Positions 33,099 through 41,535 of a DNA stretch of 64,000 nt are shown here, in pieces. How positions within the stretch are numbered: the stretch's first letter is position 1; every line of letters starts with the position of its first letter. The position numbers and the translations under genes are program-made. Source of the stretch: Wenyingzhuangia heitensis. Its GTDB lineage: Bacteria > Bacteroidota > Bacteroidia > Flavobacteriales > Flavobacteriaceae. The stretch covers positions 558,001-622,000 of the forward strand of contig NZ_JAASQL010000001.1 of NCBI RefSeq assembly GCF_011762155.1, given 5' to 3'. The notes beneath the pieces were generated by a model. The model did not search any database. It saw only the letters and a program-made list of their open reading frames with translations, and was not told the origin of the DNA.

Positions 33099-35303
33099 AT
33101 GAAAAATGTAATTTATATAGCATTGTTTTGGGTAACAAGTATTGCTGTGGGACAAACAGTAAAGGGAGTTGTTGCCAATCAAAATAAAACTCCTGTGGAG
33201 TATATGTTTGTGGTCAATCAAAAAACACAAGAACATGCACATACTAATTTTAAAGGAGAGTTTAGGTTAGCAAATACTTATGTTGGAGATACTATTATAT
33301 TTCAAAAAATAGGATTTAACCCTAAAAAAATAGTATGTACTAGTGCAATTGTCAATGTACAAGTAACTACACAAAGCATTGCTTTAGAGCAAGTAGTATT
33401 AACTAGTGGAGTAAGTGCATCTAGCGTAATAACAGCAATAGATGTAGAAACAAATCCTGTGAAATCAGCACAAGAATTATTAACCAAAGTACCTGGTTTA
33501 ATTATTGGTCAGCATGCAGGAGGTGGTAAGGCCGAACAAATTTTTTACAGAGGTTTTGATATAGATCACGGAACAGATTTACAGGTAAATGTAGACGGTT
33601 TACCTGTAAATATGGTGTCTCATGCACATGGACAAGGATACGCAGATCTGCATTTCGTAATTCCAGAAACCATTAAAAATTTAGATTTTAAAGCAGGGAC
33701 TTACAATGCAAAACAAGGAAATTTTGCAACTACAGGAACGGTAAATATTAGTAGTAAAGAAAGGTTAAGTGATAATAGAATCAAGTTAGAAGTAGGAGAT
33801 TTTAATTCTCAACGTTTGCTTTTTATGAATCAGTTTATCAATAAAACAAACGAATCTGCATATGTTGCTACCGAATACATTAAATCTGACGGACCTTTTG
33901 AAAGTCCTCAAAATTTTAAAAGATTTAACATAAACAGTAAATACATTAAAAGAATAGAAGATACGCAATTGGCTTTTACATTTTCTCATTTTGAAAGTAA
34001 TTGGAATGCATCGGGACAAATACCCGAAAGGGCTGTAAATAACGGAAGTATTTCTCGTTTTGGAGCTATTGATGATACTGAAGGAGGAGAAACTGCAAGA
34101 ACTAATATTGCTTTGGCAATTACCAATTCTTATTCAGATAATTCGGAATTAAAACACTTGTTATATTATACCAATTACCAATTTGATTTGTATTCTAATT
34201 TTACTTTTTTCTTAGAAAATCCTGTAGATGGAGATCAAATTCATCAAAAAGAAAACAGAGCTATTTTTGGGTATCAGTCAGATTATAAAAAGCAATTAAA
34301 CATTGCAAATAAAGAAATTTTATTTTCTGCTGGGTTAGGAGTTAGAGCCGATAAAGTAAAAGATAATCAGTTGTCTAGTACCAAAAATAAAACAGAAATT
34401 TTAGAAAGAATTCAGTACGGAGATGTAAATGAAACAAACTTTTTTGGATACGTTAGTGGAGATATAGAGCTAGGAAAATGGAATATAATACCAGCTCTTA
34501 GAGTTGATTATTTTTCTTTCGGATACCAAGATTTTTTATCAACAGATAACAAACTAAAAGAACAGACTAGTGCTGTAGTAAGTCCAAAACTAAGCGTATT
34601 GTATACACCTGTAAATAGTTTTCAGGCTTATGTAAAATTAGGGCAAGGTTTTCATACCAACGACAGTCGTTTGGTGTTGAATTCTTTAGGAAATGACATT
34701 CCTAAAGCTTACACAACAGATGTTGGTTTTGTATGGAGAGCAGATCCTAAAGTTTTAATTGGATTGGGTGCTTGGGCAATGTATTCAGAACAAGAATTTG
34801 TATATGTAGGAGATGCTGGAGTGGTAGAGCCTAATGGAGCATCAGAAAGGGTGGGACTTTCTTTAAACACAAGATTGCAGCCTACACGTAACCTGTTTGT
34901 TAATTTTGATGCCAATTATACACATGCAAGATTTGCAAATGAACCTAATGGAGAAGATTACGTTCCCTTAGCTCCAAGCTTTACCTTAAAAGGAGGGATT
35001 ACCTATAAAAAAGACAAAGGTTTTTACGGAGGGATAGACTTTTTACATTTAACGGATAGACCAGCAAATGAAGATAATTCTATTGTTGCTGATGGGTATA
35101 CTTTAACCAATTTAAATGCAGGTTATAGATGGAATAAAGTAGAATTGGGAATTCAAATTCAGAATTTATTTGATGTAGAATGGAACGAAACTCAGTTTGC
35201 TACTGAATCTAAATTGGCAAACGAAACAAATTCAGTAGAAGAAATTCATTTTACTCCAGGTACACCATTGTTTGTTAAAAGTAGCATTACTTATAAATTT
35301 TAG
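33099..35303 (+). CDS. TonB-dependent receptor with His-rich plug loop
   Basis: Outer-membrane transporter of 734 residues. Signal peptide (1-18), a carboxypeptidase-like beta domain (about 20-95, TVKGVVANQNKTPVEY), a plug domain (about 115-225) and a 22-strand-type barrel ending in an aromatic residue (SITYKF). The plug holds DIDHGTDLQVNVDGLP and VNMVSHAHGQGYADLHF, with H157, H175, H177, D183 and H185. This cluster could bind a metal. Related receptors are seen next to DUF4331 genes in other Bacteroidota (from memory). The ligand is unknown. Confidence 0.9.
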   Translation: MKNVIYIALFWVTSIAVGQTVKGVVANQNKTPVEYMFVVNQKTQEHAHTNFKGEFRLANTYVGDTIIFQKIGFNPKKIVCTSAIVNVQVTTQSIALEQVVLTSGVSASSVITAIDVETNPVKSAQELLTKVPGLIIGQHAGGGKAEQIFYRGFDIDHGTDLQVNVDGLPVNMVSHAHGQGYADLHFVIPETIKNLDFKAGTYNAKQGNFATTGTVNISSKERLSDNRIKLEVGDFNSQRLLFMNQFINKTNESAYVATEYIKSDGPFESPQNFKRFNINSKYIKRIEDTQLAFTFSHFESNWNASGQIPERAVNNGSISRFGAIDDTEGGETARTNIALAITNSYSDNSELKHLLYYTNYQFDLYSNFTFFLENPVDGDQIHQKENRAIFGYQSDYKKQLNIANKEILFSAGLGVRADKVKDNQLSSTKNKTEILERIQYGDVNETNFFGYVSGDIELGKWNIIPALRVDYFSFGYQDFLSTDNKLKEQTSAVVSPKLSVLYTPVNSFQAYVKLGQGFHTNDSRLVLNSLGNDIPKAYTTDVGFVWRADPKVLIGLGAWAMYSEQEFVYVGDAGVVEPNGASERVGLSLNTRLQPTRNLFVNFDANYTHARFANEPNGEDYVPLAPSFTLKGGITYKKDKGFYGGIDFLHLTDRPANEDNSIVADGYTLTNLNAGYRWNKVELGIQIQNLFDVEWNETQFATESKLANETNSVEEIHFTPGTPLFVKSSITYKF

Positions 35304-35333
35304 TTGATTCATTTTTTGTTTAAGGTGAATGTT

Positions 35334-35362
35334 GGGCTATCTGGGGGGATAGCCCTTCTTTT
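35334..35362 (+). terminator. Terminator after the TonB receptor
   Basis: 8-bp stem GGGCTATC/GATAGCCC (35334-35341, 35348-35355) followed by TTCTTTTATTT. Confidence 0.8.
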
Positions 35363-35407
35363 ATTTCTAGTGTATTTAAACAGAAAATATAGTTATGACA
35401 TAAAATC

Positions 35408-35439
35408 AAAAAGACCCTCTATTTGTAGCGGGTCTTTTT
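35408..35439. terminator. Bidirectional terminator between convergent genes
   Basis: 10-bp stem AAAAAGACCC/GGGTCTTTTT (35408-35417, 35430-35439). A and T runs on both sides let it work for the anti-sigma gene on the minus strand and for residual read-through on the plus strand. Confidence 0.82.
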
Positions 35440-35461
35440 GGTTTTATGTATTTGTAATTAG

Positions 35462-36268
35462 TTAAGATACATTTGTTAATCCAAGGGTATATAACTGTTC
35501 TAACGTTGGAGATTTACTACCACCAGCTGGTTCTAATGTAATTCCAAAAGCTTCAGATTTATTAGTATTACTTACTTTAATATATCTATTTCCTTTATTA
35601 TAAGCATCCATCGTTCCTAAACTAGTTGGAGTTAATGGGTTTAAAGTTAAAGACCATAGTTGATATACTTTTCCTGCAGGTGCAGGAGGCAATCCGTTTA
35701 AATCTACATACATTTCGTTGGTGTTTTTATCCCAATAAACCTGTGCATAACTTTCTGGAGAAACTGTTTGACCAGCTAAATTTACTTTTAATGTTTCTGA
35801 TGATGATAAAAACGCAATTACCTCATCTCTAGTCGTAAGGTCAATATTTTTTGCAATTAAATCACCTTGCAGCGTTGCCCTCTGCTCGTCTAAAATTTCG
35901 TTACCAGCAATTTGTTTGGTTAAATTTTTCTTTAAATCAGTATTGTTGGTGTATAGGCTAATAATTCCAATAGTTAGTAGTACACTAGCAGCCCAACCCA
36001 TATAACTATACCATTTAATGGGGATTACTTTGGTTTGAGGTCCGTTAACAGCATTCATCAATTTAGTAAAAGGATATGCTTTTAAGGTTTCTTTTTTACT
36101 TAGTTCAGCCACCTTTATAACAGTGTATTCTATGTTTTTAATATGTTCTTTTAGTTCTGGATATTGCTGTATGTTGGCATACACCTCATAACTGTCTTCT
36201 CTGTTAAGGGTACCTGCCACATATAGTTCAAGTATTCCAGACTCTATATATTCATTTATATTTATCAT
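35462..36268 (-). CDS. Anti-sigma factor, RskA-like
   Basis: 268-residue single-pass membrane protein. The N-terminal cytoplasmic part (1-85, INEYIESGILELYVAGTLNRE) is the sigma-binding zinc-less domain type. One membrane helix follows at about 88-105 (YMGWAASVLLTIGIISLYT). The C-terminal periplasmic RskA domain contains QVYWDKNTNEMYVDLNGLPPAPAGKVYQLW in pieces. It lies four bases downstream of the sigma factor, so they form one operon, with this protein holding the sigma factor inactive until an envelope signal arrives. Confidence 0.88.
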   Translation of the reverse strand: MININEYIESGILELYVAGTLNREDSYEVYANIQQYPELKEHIKNIEYTVIKVAELSKKETLKAYPFTKLMNAVNGPQTKVIPIKWYSYMGWAASVLLTIGIISLYTNNTDLKKNLTKQIAGNEILDEQRATLQGDLIAKNIDLTTRDEVIAFLSSSETLKVNLAGQTVSPESYAQVYWDKNTNEMYVDLNGLPPAPAGKVYQLWSLTLNPLTPTSLGTMDAYNKGNRYIKVSNTNKSEAFGITLEPAGGSKSPTLEQLYTLGLTNVS

Positions 36269-36272
36269 AACC

Positions 36273-36803
36273 CTATCTATTAATACTTAATTTTAAACTG
36301 CTTAAACAACTTCTACTTCTTGTTTTTACGGTTCCTAACGGAATGTCTAACTCTTCAGAAGTTTCTTTTTGTGTATAACCTTTGTAAAAAATTAAGTCGA
36401 TTATTTTTCTACACTTTTCAGACAGTTTTTTTACTTTGTCAATTAGTGTTTTTTCTTCGTCGCTAACCTCTCTGTCTTCTGGTTCTGATATATTTACGAA
36501 AATATCTATGCTTTGGTTCTTTTTCTGAAGTTTATAATCTTTAGACCTAGTTTTATCTATGGCTGCGTTTCTAGATATGTTTAACAACCAAGTAAAAAAT
36601 CGACCACGTTTAGGTGAGTAACTTTCTATATTGTCCCAAACTTTTAAAAAAACTTCTTGCAACACATCTTTAGACAAATCTTCGTCTTGTAAAATAGTAT
36701 CAATAACACCTAACATACTTTTGTTATACATTTCATATAATTTCTGGTAGGCAAGTACATCTTTCTCTTCCTGAAATTTTTTAACTAGATTGTCTATATC
36801 CAT
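36273..36803 (-). CDS. RNA polymerase ECF sigma factor (SigK-like)
   Basis: 176-residue extracytoplasmic-function sigma factor. Region 2 contains DVLQEVFLKVWDNIESY and FTWLLNISRNAAID (DNA melting); region 4 contains IDLIFYKGYTQKETSEELDIPLGTVKTRSR (helix-turn-helix), described here in segments of family-typical spacing. It is convergent with the DUF4331/TPR/TonB run and may control it, by analogy with other Bacteroidota sigma/anti-sigma/TonB loci. That link is inference, as no shared promoter motif was established. Confidence 0.93.
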   Translation of the reverse strand: MDIDNLVKKFQEEKDVLAYQKLYEMYNKSMLGVIDTILQDEDLSKDVLQEVFLKVWDNIESYSPKRGRFFTWLLNISRNAAIDKTRSKDYKLQKKNQSIDIFVNISEPEDREVSDEEKTLIDKVKKLSEKCRKIIDLIFYKGYTQKETSEELDIPLGTVKTRSRSCLSSLKLSINR

Positions 36804-36970
36804 ATAGAATTGTGTAAGAATTAGATGTTGAAATTAGTAAGAAAAAAGTAGCTAAGCTAACAAGAGTTACAAATATGTGTAAGATTTTAATTAAAAGCAG
36901 ACAATAGGAGGTATGTTATTATAAATAAAGTGAAATAGCGTATCTTTACACACCAAATAAAAAGGGTAAA

Positions 36971-38113
36971 ATGAGTATTACAAAATCAGATATAAAAGCA
37001 GTATTAGAAACCATTACAGCTCCTGGAGAGGGAAAAAGTTTGATGGAAAATAACAACGTTACCAACATTAATATTTTTGGTGATGAAGTTATGGTGGATG
37101 TTAACATTAGCAATCCAACATTACAAGCAAAAAAGAAAACCGAAACTGAAATTGAAAAAGCAATTGTAGCAAAATATTCAACGGCAAAAGTAAAGGTAAA
37201 CTTAACAGTAGAAGCTAAAAAGAAGGAAGAAGCTCCTAAGTCAAATCCTAATTTAATTAAAGGAGAAAAAATTCCAGGAATCCAAAATATTATCGCCATT
37301 GCTTCAGGTAAAGGAGGAGTAGGGAAATCTACTGTAACGGCTAATATGGCGGTTACATTACAAAAAATGGGATTTAAAGTGGGAGTTTTAGATGCCGATG
37401 TATACGGTCCTTCTATGCATATTATGTTTGATGTTGCCAAAGCAAAACCTATTTCTGTAAATGTAGACGGACGATCTAAAATGAAGCCTGTTGAGAATTA
37501 TGGAATTAAACTATTGTCTCTAGGTTTTTTTACCAATCCTAACGAAGCCGTCATTTGGAGAGGGCCAATGGCCTCTAAAGCATTAAATCAAATGATTTTT
37601 GATGCAGATTGGGGAGAACTAGACTTCTTGTTAATTGATTTACCACCAGGAACAGGAGATATTCACTTATCTATTGTGCAAGCTTTACCAATTACGGGAG
37701 CTGTGGTAGTTAGTACTCCACAAAATATTGCTTTAGCCGATGCTAAGAAAGGAGTGGCTATGTTTCAACAAAAAAACATCAATGTTCCTGTATTGGGAAT
37801 TGTAGAGAATATGAGTTATTTTACTCCTGCAGAATTGCCAGAAAACAAATATTATATTTTTGGAGAAAACGGAGCTAAACACTTAGCAGAAGATATAGAA
37901 ACTGCCTTTTTAGGAGAGGTTCCTTTGGTACAAAGTATTAGAGAAGCAGGAGACGTAGGTCACCCTGTAGCATTGCAAGAAGGAACACCACAAGAAGTAG
38001 CTTTTAAAGAAATTACTAAGAATATGGCAGCAGAGTTGGTAAAACGTAACAAAGATTTACCACCTACTGAAGTTGTTAAAATTACAACTATGAGCGGTTG
38101 TTCAACAAAATAA
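36971..38113 (+). CDS. mrp: Mrp/NBP35-family iron-sulfur carrier ATPase
   Basis: 380-residue P-loop ATPase that carries or transfers [4Fe-4S] clusters. An N-terminal DUF59/MIP18 domain (about 5-85) precedes the deviant Walker A GKGGVGKST (about 113-121), DADVYGPSMH and LLIDLPPGTGD. The C-terminus ends in a CSTK tail. The usual cluster-binding CxxC is not obvious, and the Bacteroidota forms vary here. Followed 30 bases later by an Nfu-domain protein, strengthening the Fe-S role. Confidence 0.93.
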   Translation: MSITKSDIKAVLETITAPGEGKSLMENNNVTNINIFGDEVMVDVNISNPTLQAKKKTETEIEKAIVAKYSTAKVKVNLTVEAKKKEEAPKSNPNLIKGEKIPGIQNIIAIASGKGGVGKSTVTANMAVTLQKMGFKVGVLDADVYGPSMHIMFDVAKAKPISVNVDGRSKMKPVENYGIKLLSLGFFTNPNEAVIWRGPMASKALNQMIFDADWGELDFLLIDLPPGTGDIHLSIVQALPITGAVVVSTPQNIALADAKKGVAMFQQKNINVPVLGIVENMSYFTPAELPENKYYIFGENGAKHLAEDIETAFLGEVPLVQSIREAGDVGHPVALQEGTPQEVAFKEITKNMAAELVKRNKDLPPTEVVKITTMSGCSTK

Positions 38114-38143
38114 TAATAGTATATTTAAGACTTAAATAAGTAA

Positions 38144-38383
38144 ATGATGAACGCAGAAGAGTTACAACAAAATGTAGAAAATGCTTTAGATGAAATCCGT
38201 CCTTTTTTAGAATCTGATGGGGGAAATATATCTTTAGTATCTATTGAAGATAATATTGTGAAAGTAAAGTTAGAAGGTGCTTGTGTGGGTTGTAACGTAA
38301 ATCAGATGACCTTAAAAAATGGAGTAGAAGCTACAGTTAAAAAACATGCTCCACAAATACAAAGTGTGATTGATATTAGCTAA
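38144..38383 (+). CDS. NifU C-terminal (Nfu) domain protein
   Basis: 79-residue Fe-S scaffold/carrier. The CxxC cluster ligands lie in GACVGCNVNQMTLKNGVE; FLESDGGNISLV is the typical N-terminal half. Starts at a tandem ATG. Probably works with the Mrp protein upstream in passing clusters to apo-enzymes such as the Mo hydroxylase elsewhere in the window. Confidence 0.92.
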   Translation: MMNAEELQQNVENALDEIRPFLESDGGNISLVSIEDNIVKVKLEGACVGCNVNQMTLKNGVEATVKKHAPQIQSVIDIS

Positions 38384-38402
38384 AAGCTATATTCTTAATA
38401 AA

Positions 38403-38446
38403 AATAAAAAATCCCTAATTGAATTTTCAATTAGGGATTTTTTATT
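38403..38446 (+). terminator. Terminator after the Nfu gene
   Basis: Perfect 20-bp stem, 38403-38422 with 38427-38446, loop ATTT. A-rich left and T-rich right sides mean it can act on both strands. Confidence 0.9.
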
Positions 38447-38450
38447 TAGT

Positions 38451-38517
38451 TCTCGACTCCGCTCGAACACCTTTAGTAACTAAGAGGCTTGTTATGGGGC
38501 ATCGAGCGGAGTCGAGA
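38451..38517. repeat. REP-like inverted repeat
   Basis: Perfect 16-base inverted repeat: TCTCGACTCCGCTCGA (38451-38466) and TCGAGCGGAGTCGAGA (38502-38517), 35 bases apart. GC content is far above the surrounding DNA. I recall closely similar short sequences scattered through flavobacterial intergenic regions, resembling REP/BIME elements. No transposase lies nearby. Confidence 0.8.
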
Positions 38518-38545
38518 TGTATGTAATAATTTCTGAAGTATTATT

Positions 38546-40411
38546 TTACCCCTCTAATTTTTCACTCAATTCAAACCAACGCATTTCTTTAAACTCAATA
38601 TCATCAATAATTTTTTGTAGTTCTAAAGATTTTTTATCAATAGCATCACCTTCTATTTTACCTTCAGCAAATTCTGCTTCTATCGCTTCTTTTTTACGGT
38701 TTAGTTTGGCAATATCGCTTTCTAGGTTAATGTATTCTTTGTTTTCAGAATAGCTTAGTTTGGCAGGTGTTTTTGTTTTTTCTTTAACAGCTTCAATTTT
38801 AGTAGGAACAATTTCTTGTTGTTCGCTGTTGTCAGAACTTTCATAAGCTCTAAAGTCTGAATAATTTCCAGGAAAGTTTTCAATCACTCCATTTCCTCTA
38901 AATACAAATAAAGAATCTACAATTTTATCCATAAAATAACGGTCGTGAGAGACTACAACTAAATTTCCAGGATAATCTAACATAAAACTTTCTAATACGT
39001 TTAGCGTTACAATGTCTAAATCGTTGGTCGGCTCATCTAAAATTAAAAAGTTAGGATTCTGAATTAAAACCGTACACAAGTACAAACGTTTACGTTCTCC
39101 TCCACTTAGTTTTTCTACAAAATCGTATTGTTTCTTTTTGTCGAACAAGAAACGTTCTAACAATTGACTTGCGGATATTTTATGTCCTTTGGCTAGCGGA
39201 ATAAATTCACCAAATTCTTTAATAACCTCAATTACTTTTTGACCCTCTTTTACTTGTATTCCAGACTGATGGTAGTATCCAAACTTAATCGTTTCTCCTA
39301 CTACTACTTTACCGGCATCTACAGGTGTATTTCCAGTTAATACATTTAAGAAAGAAGATTTACCTGTTCCGTTTTTACCAATAATTCCAATACGTTCTCC
39401 ACGGTTAAAATTATAATCAAACTGATCTAACATGACCATGTCTTCCCAAGCTTTAGAAACTTTGTGAAATTCGACAATTTTGTTCCCTAAACGTTCCATG
39501 TTAATTTCTAACTGAACTTTGTGTTCAGATCTTCTTGCTCTGGCTTTTTCTTTAATTACATAAAAATCATCCTGACGAGATTTAGATTTAGTGGTACGTG
39601 CCTTTGGCTGTCGTCTCATCCAATCTAATTCTTTTTTAAATAAGTTTTTAGCTTTGGCTTGTACGGTTTGTTCAAGCTCTATACGTTCTTCTTTTTTTTC
39701 TAAATAATAAGAGTAGTTTCCTTTATAACTGTACAACTGTCCGTTGTCCATTTCTATAATTTCGTTACACACGCGTTCTAAAAAGTAACGGTCGTGAGTA
39801 ACCATAAACAAGGTTATTTTTTCTTTGGCAAAGAAAGATTCTAACCACTCAATCATTTCTAAATCTAAGTGGTTGGTAGGCTCATCTAAAATTAAGACAT
39901 CAGGTTTGCTAATTAAAACGGTAGCCAATGCCAAACGTTTACGTTGTCCTCCAGAAAGACCACTTACTTTAAGTTGTAGGTTTTCTAACTTTAGTTTGGT
40001 TAAAATTTGTTTGTATTGTGTTTCAAAATCCCATGCGTTGTATTGGTCCATCATGTCAAAAGCCAATTGATATCTTTCGGCATCATCTGGGTTTTCAATG
40101 GCTTTTTCGTATTCTTGTACAATTTTAAGCACCTTACTGTCCGATGCAAAAATTACTTCTTCTACGGTTTGATTTTCATCAAAAGCATCTTCTTGAGACA
40201 GATAAGAAACATGTAAGTCTTTACGGGTTACTACTTGTCCAGTATCCGGAATATCATTTCCTGCAATAATTTCTAACAAGCGGGTTTTACCAGTTCCGTT
40301 TTTGGCAACAAAAGCAATTTTTTGGTCTTTGTTAATTCCAAATGATAAGTTTTCAAACAATACGCGTTCTCCAAAAGCCTTGGAAACGTTTTCTATAGAT
40401 AGATAATTCAC
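38546..40411 (-). CDS. ABC-F family ATPase (Uup-like)
   Basis: Soluble tandem ABC protein of 621 residues with no membrane domain. First cassette: AKNGTGKTRL (Walker A), LSGGQRKRLALA (signature), LDEPTNHLDL (Walker B). Second: GKNGTGKSSF, LSGGERKRLYLC, LDEPTNDLDI. The interdomain linker (about 225-310) is charged and helical, and a C-terminal coiled coil (about 545-621) matches Uup-type members. ABC-F proteins act on the ribosome at the E site; whether this one resolves stalls, as Uup does, or gives drug resistance is not decided. Confidence 0.93.
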   Translation of the reverse strand: MNYLSIENVSKAFGERVLFENLSFGINKDQKIAFVAKNGTGKTRLLEIIAGNDIPDTGQVVTRKDLHVSYLSQEDAFDENQTVEEVIFASDSKVLKIVQEYEKAIENPDDAERYQLAFDMMDQYNAWDFETQYKQILTKLKLENLQLKVSGLSGGQRKRLALATVLISKPDVLILDEPTNHLDLEMIEWLESFFAKEKITLFMVTHDRYFLERVCNEIIEMDNGQLYSYKGNYSYYLEKKEERIELEQTVQAKAKNLFKKELDWMRRQPKARTTKSKSRQDDFYVIKEKARARRSEHKVQLEINMERLGNKIVEFHKVSKAWEDMVMLDQFDYNFNRGERIGIIGKNGTGKSSFLNVLTGNTPVDAGKVVVGETIKFGYYHQSGIQVKEGQKVIEVIKEFGEFIPLAKGHKISASQLLERFLFDKKKQYDFVEKLSGGERKRLYLCTVLIQNPNFLILDEPTNDLDIVTLNVLESFMLDYPGNLVVVSHDRYFMDKIVDSLFVFRGNGVIENFPGNYSDFRAYESSDNSEQQEIVPTKIEAVKEKTKTPAKLSYSENKEYINLESDIAKLNRKKEAIEAEFAEGKIEGDAIDKKSLELQKIIDDIEFKEMRWFELSEKLEG

Positions 40412-40427
40412 ACAAAAATATTTTGTG

Positions 40428-40435
40428 CAAAAGTA
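40428..40435 (-). promoter_or_regulatory. Putative -7 element for the ABC-F gene
   Basis: TACTTTTG on the minus strand, 17 bases before the ABC-F start. A clear -33 TTG was not found. Confidence 0.4.
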
Positions 40436-40529
40436 GGGGAATATATTGAGAGTTGTATTTGTTATTTTAGATATTAAATTATATCCAAATAACTTTTAGT
40501 ATTAGTAGTTATTTTAAAATGAGGTAAGT

Positions 40530-41399
40530 TTACCATGCTTGTTGAAACGTTTTTTCGTGTATGTATAGATCTTTTACTAATTTATTGATTCCTGTATTTT
40601 TAAAAATATTCATCACTTTTTTGGGCCAAGTTTCTCTAAAGTTAAAAGAGTTAGGTCTACCACCAATGGTGTAAATAAATTTTTCGTTTAGTTTGGGGTC
40701 AAATAAAACATGAATTCCGTGTAAAGCTACTTGTTCATCTAACAAAGTCCGAGCTTCATTATAGGCTTTAATACGGCTAGTGTGAGAAATAAATCGGGAT
40801 ACAAAATCTTCTACATTTTTAAGATTTGCTTTGGTCATTTCATCAGGATGATTGATTAAAAACTCAAGATTTTGTGTCGTTCCTGCAATGCTATCAGGTC
40901 GATAATCTTTTTTTAAAGAAGGAGGTCTTTCTTCCCATACAATGTTGGCTTTAGGTATTTTTTTTAATCGACTTTTATCTAGAATAGGTGTTTGTGTGGT
41001 AATGTCTTTTGGCATGGTTAAGGCAGGTAATTCAGCATCACTACCTACAGCATTTAAACTTAAAAAGTTACCGGTAATTCTACCAATGTATCCATTTCCC
41101 CAACCAGATTCTAAAGAAATAATACTTAATACAGCAGCGGGGGGAACTTTGTGTTGTATACACAACTCTGTAACAGGTAATGCCAAACGTTGGTATAGCT
41201 TTGCTACATGGCTATATTTTCTATATCTGTAACCTGTAACTGATTTTTTGACAGGACCTACTGCTTTTTTTAGTTTAACAATTGGTGCTTTTTTAGGAAC
41301 AGACGTTTTGTTTTTTTGTTGTGTGGTAAGATCCAAACAGAAAAAATAAAATAGGGCAAGTGCTCCAAAAATAAAAAAATATCTTTTACGGTTGTACAT
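40530..41399 (-). CDS. Glucosaminidase-domain (Bax-like) protein
   Basis: 289-residue protein with one N-terminal membrane anchor (about 7-24, YFFIFGALALFYFFCLDL) and a basic linker. A domain around AAVLSIISLESGWGNGYIGR has its putative catalytic Glu in ESGWG, as in Bax/FlgJ-type N-acetylglucosaminidases. Expected to face the periplasm and cut peptidoglycan. The C-terminal 100 residues are less recognisable. Confidence 0.72.
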   Translation of the reverse strand: MYNRKRYFFIFGALALFYFFCLDLTTQQKNKTSVPKKAPIVKLKKAVGPVKKSVTGYRYRKYSHVAKLYQRLALPVTELCIQHKVPPAAVLSIISLESGWGNGYIGRITGNFLSLNAVGSDAELPALTMPKDITTQTPILDKSRLKKIPKANIVWEERPPSLKKDYRPDSIAGTTQNLEFLINHPDEMTKANLKNVEDFVSRFISHTSRIKAYNEARTLLDEQVALHGIHVLFDPKLNEKFIYTIGGRPNSFNFRETWPKKVMNIFKNTGINKLVKDLYIHEKTFQQAW

Positions 41400-41535
41400 A
41401 GGTTGATTTAGTAACTATAAAATCAAATATATATAAATATTATTTGAGATAATTCTAGAGTTTGTCTTTTAAAAAATTAGAACTAGAATTAAAACCATCC
41501 ACATAGTTTTGTTAATTTTAAAAATTCAATTCTTA

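Noticed and set aside
30440-36820. Shared AATTGTGTAA upstream of the DUF4331 run and near the sigma factor gene, as a sigma-specific promoter motif
   Set aside because: Only ten AT-rich bases, in opposite orientation relative to the genes, and likely to be chance.
41509-41535. Upstream TTG start for the dual ABC ATPase
   Set aside because: It adds nine residues unlike the family start; the ATGs at 41536/41545 are more plausible.
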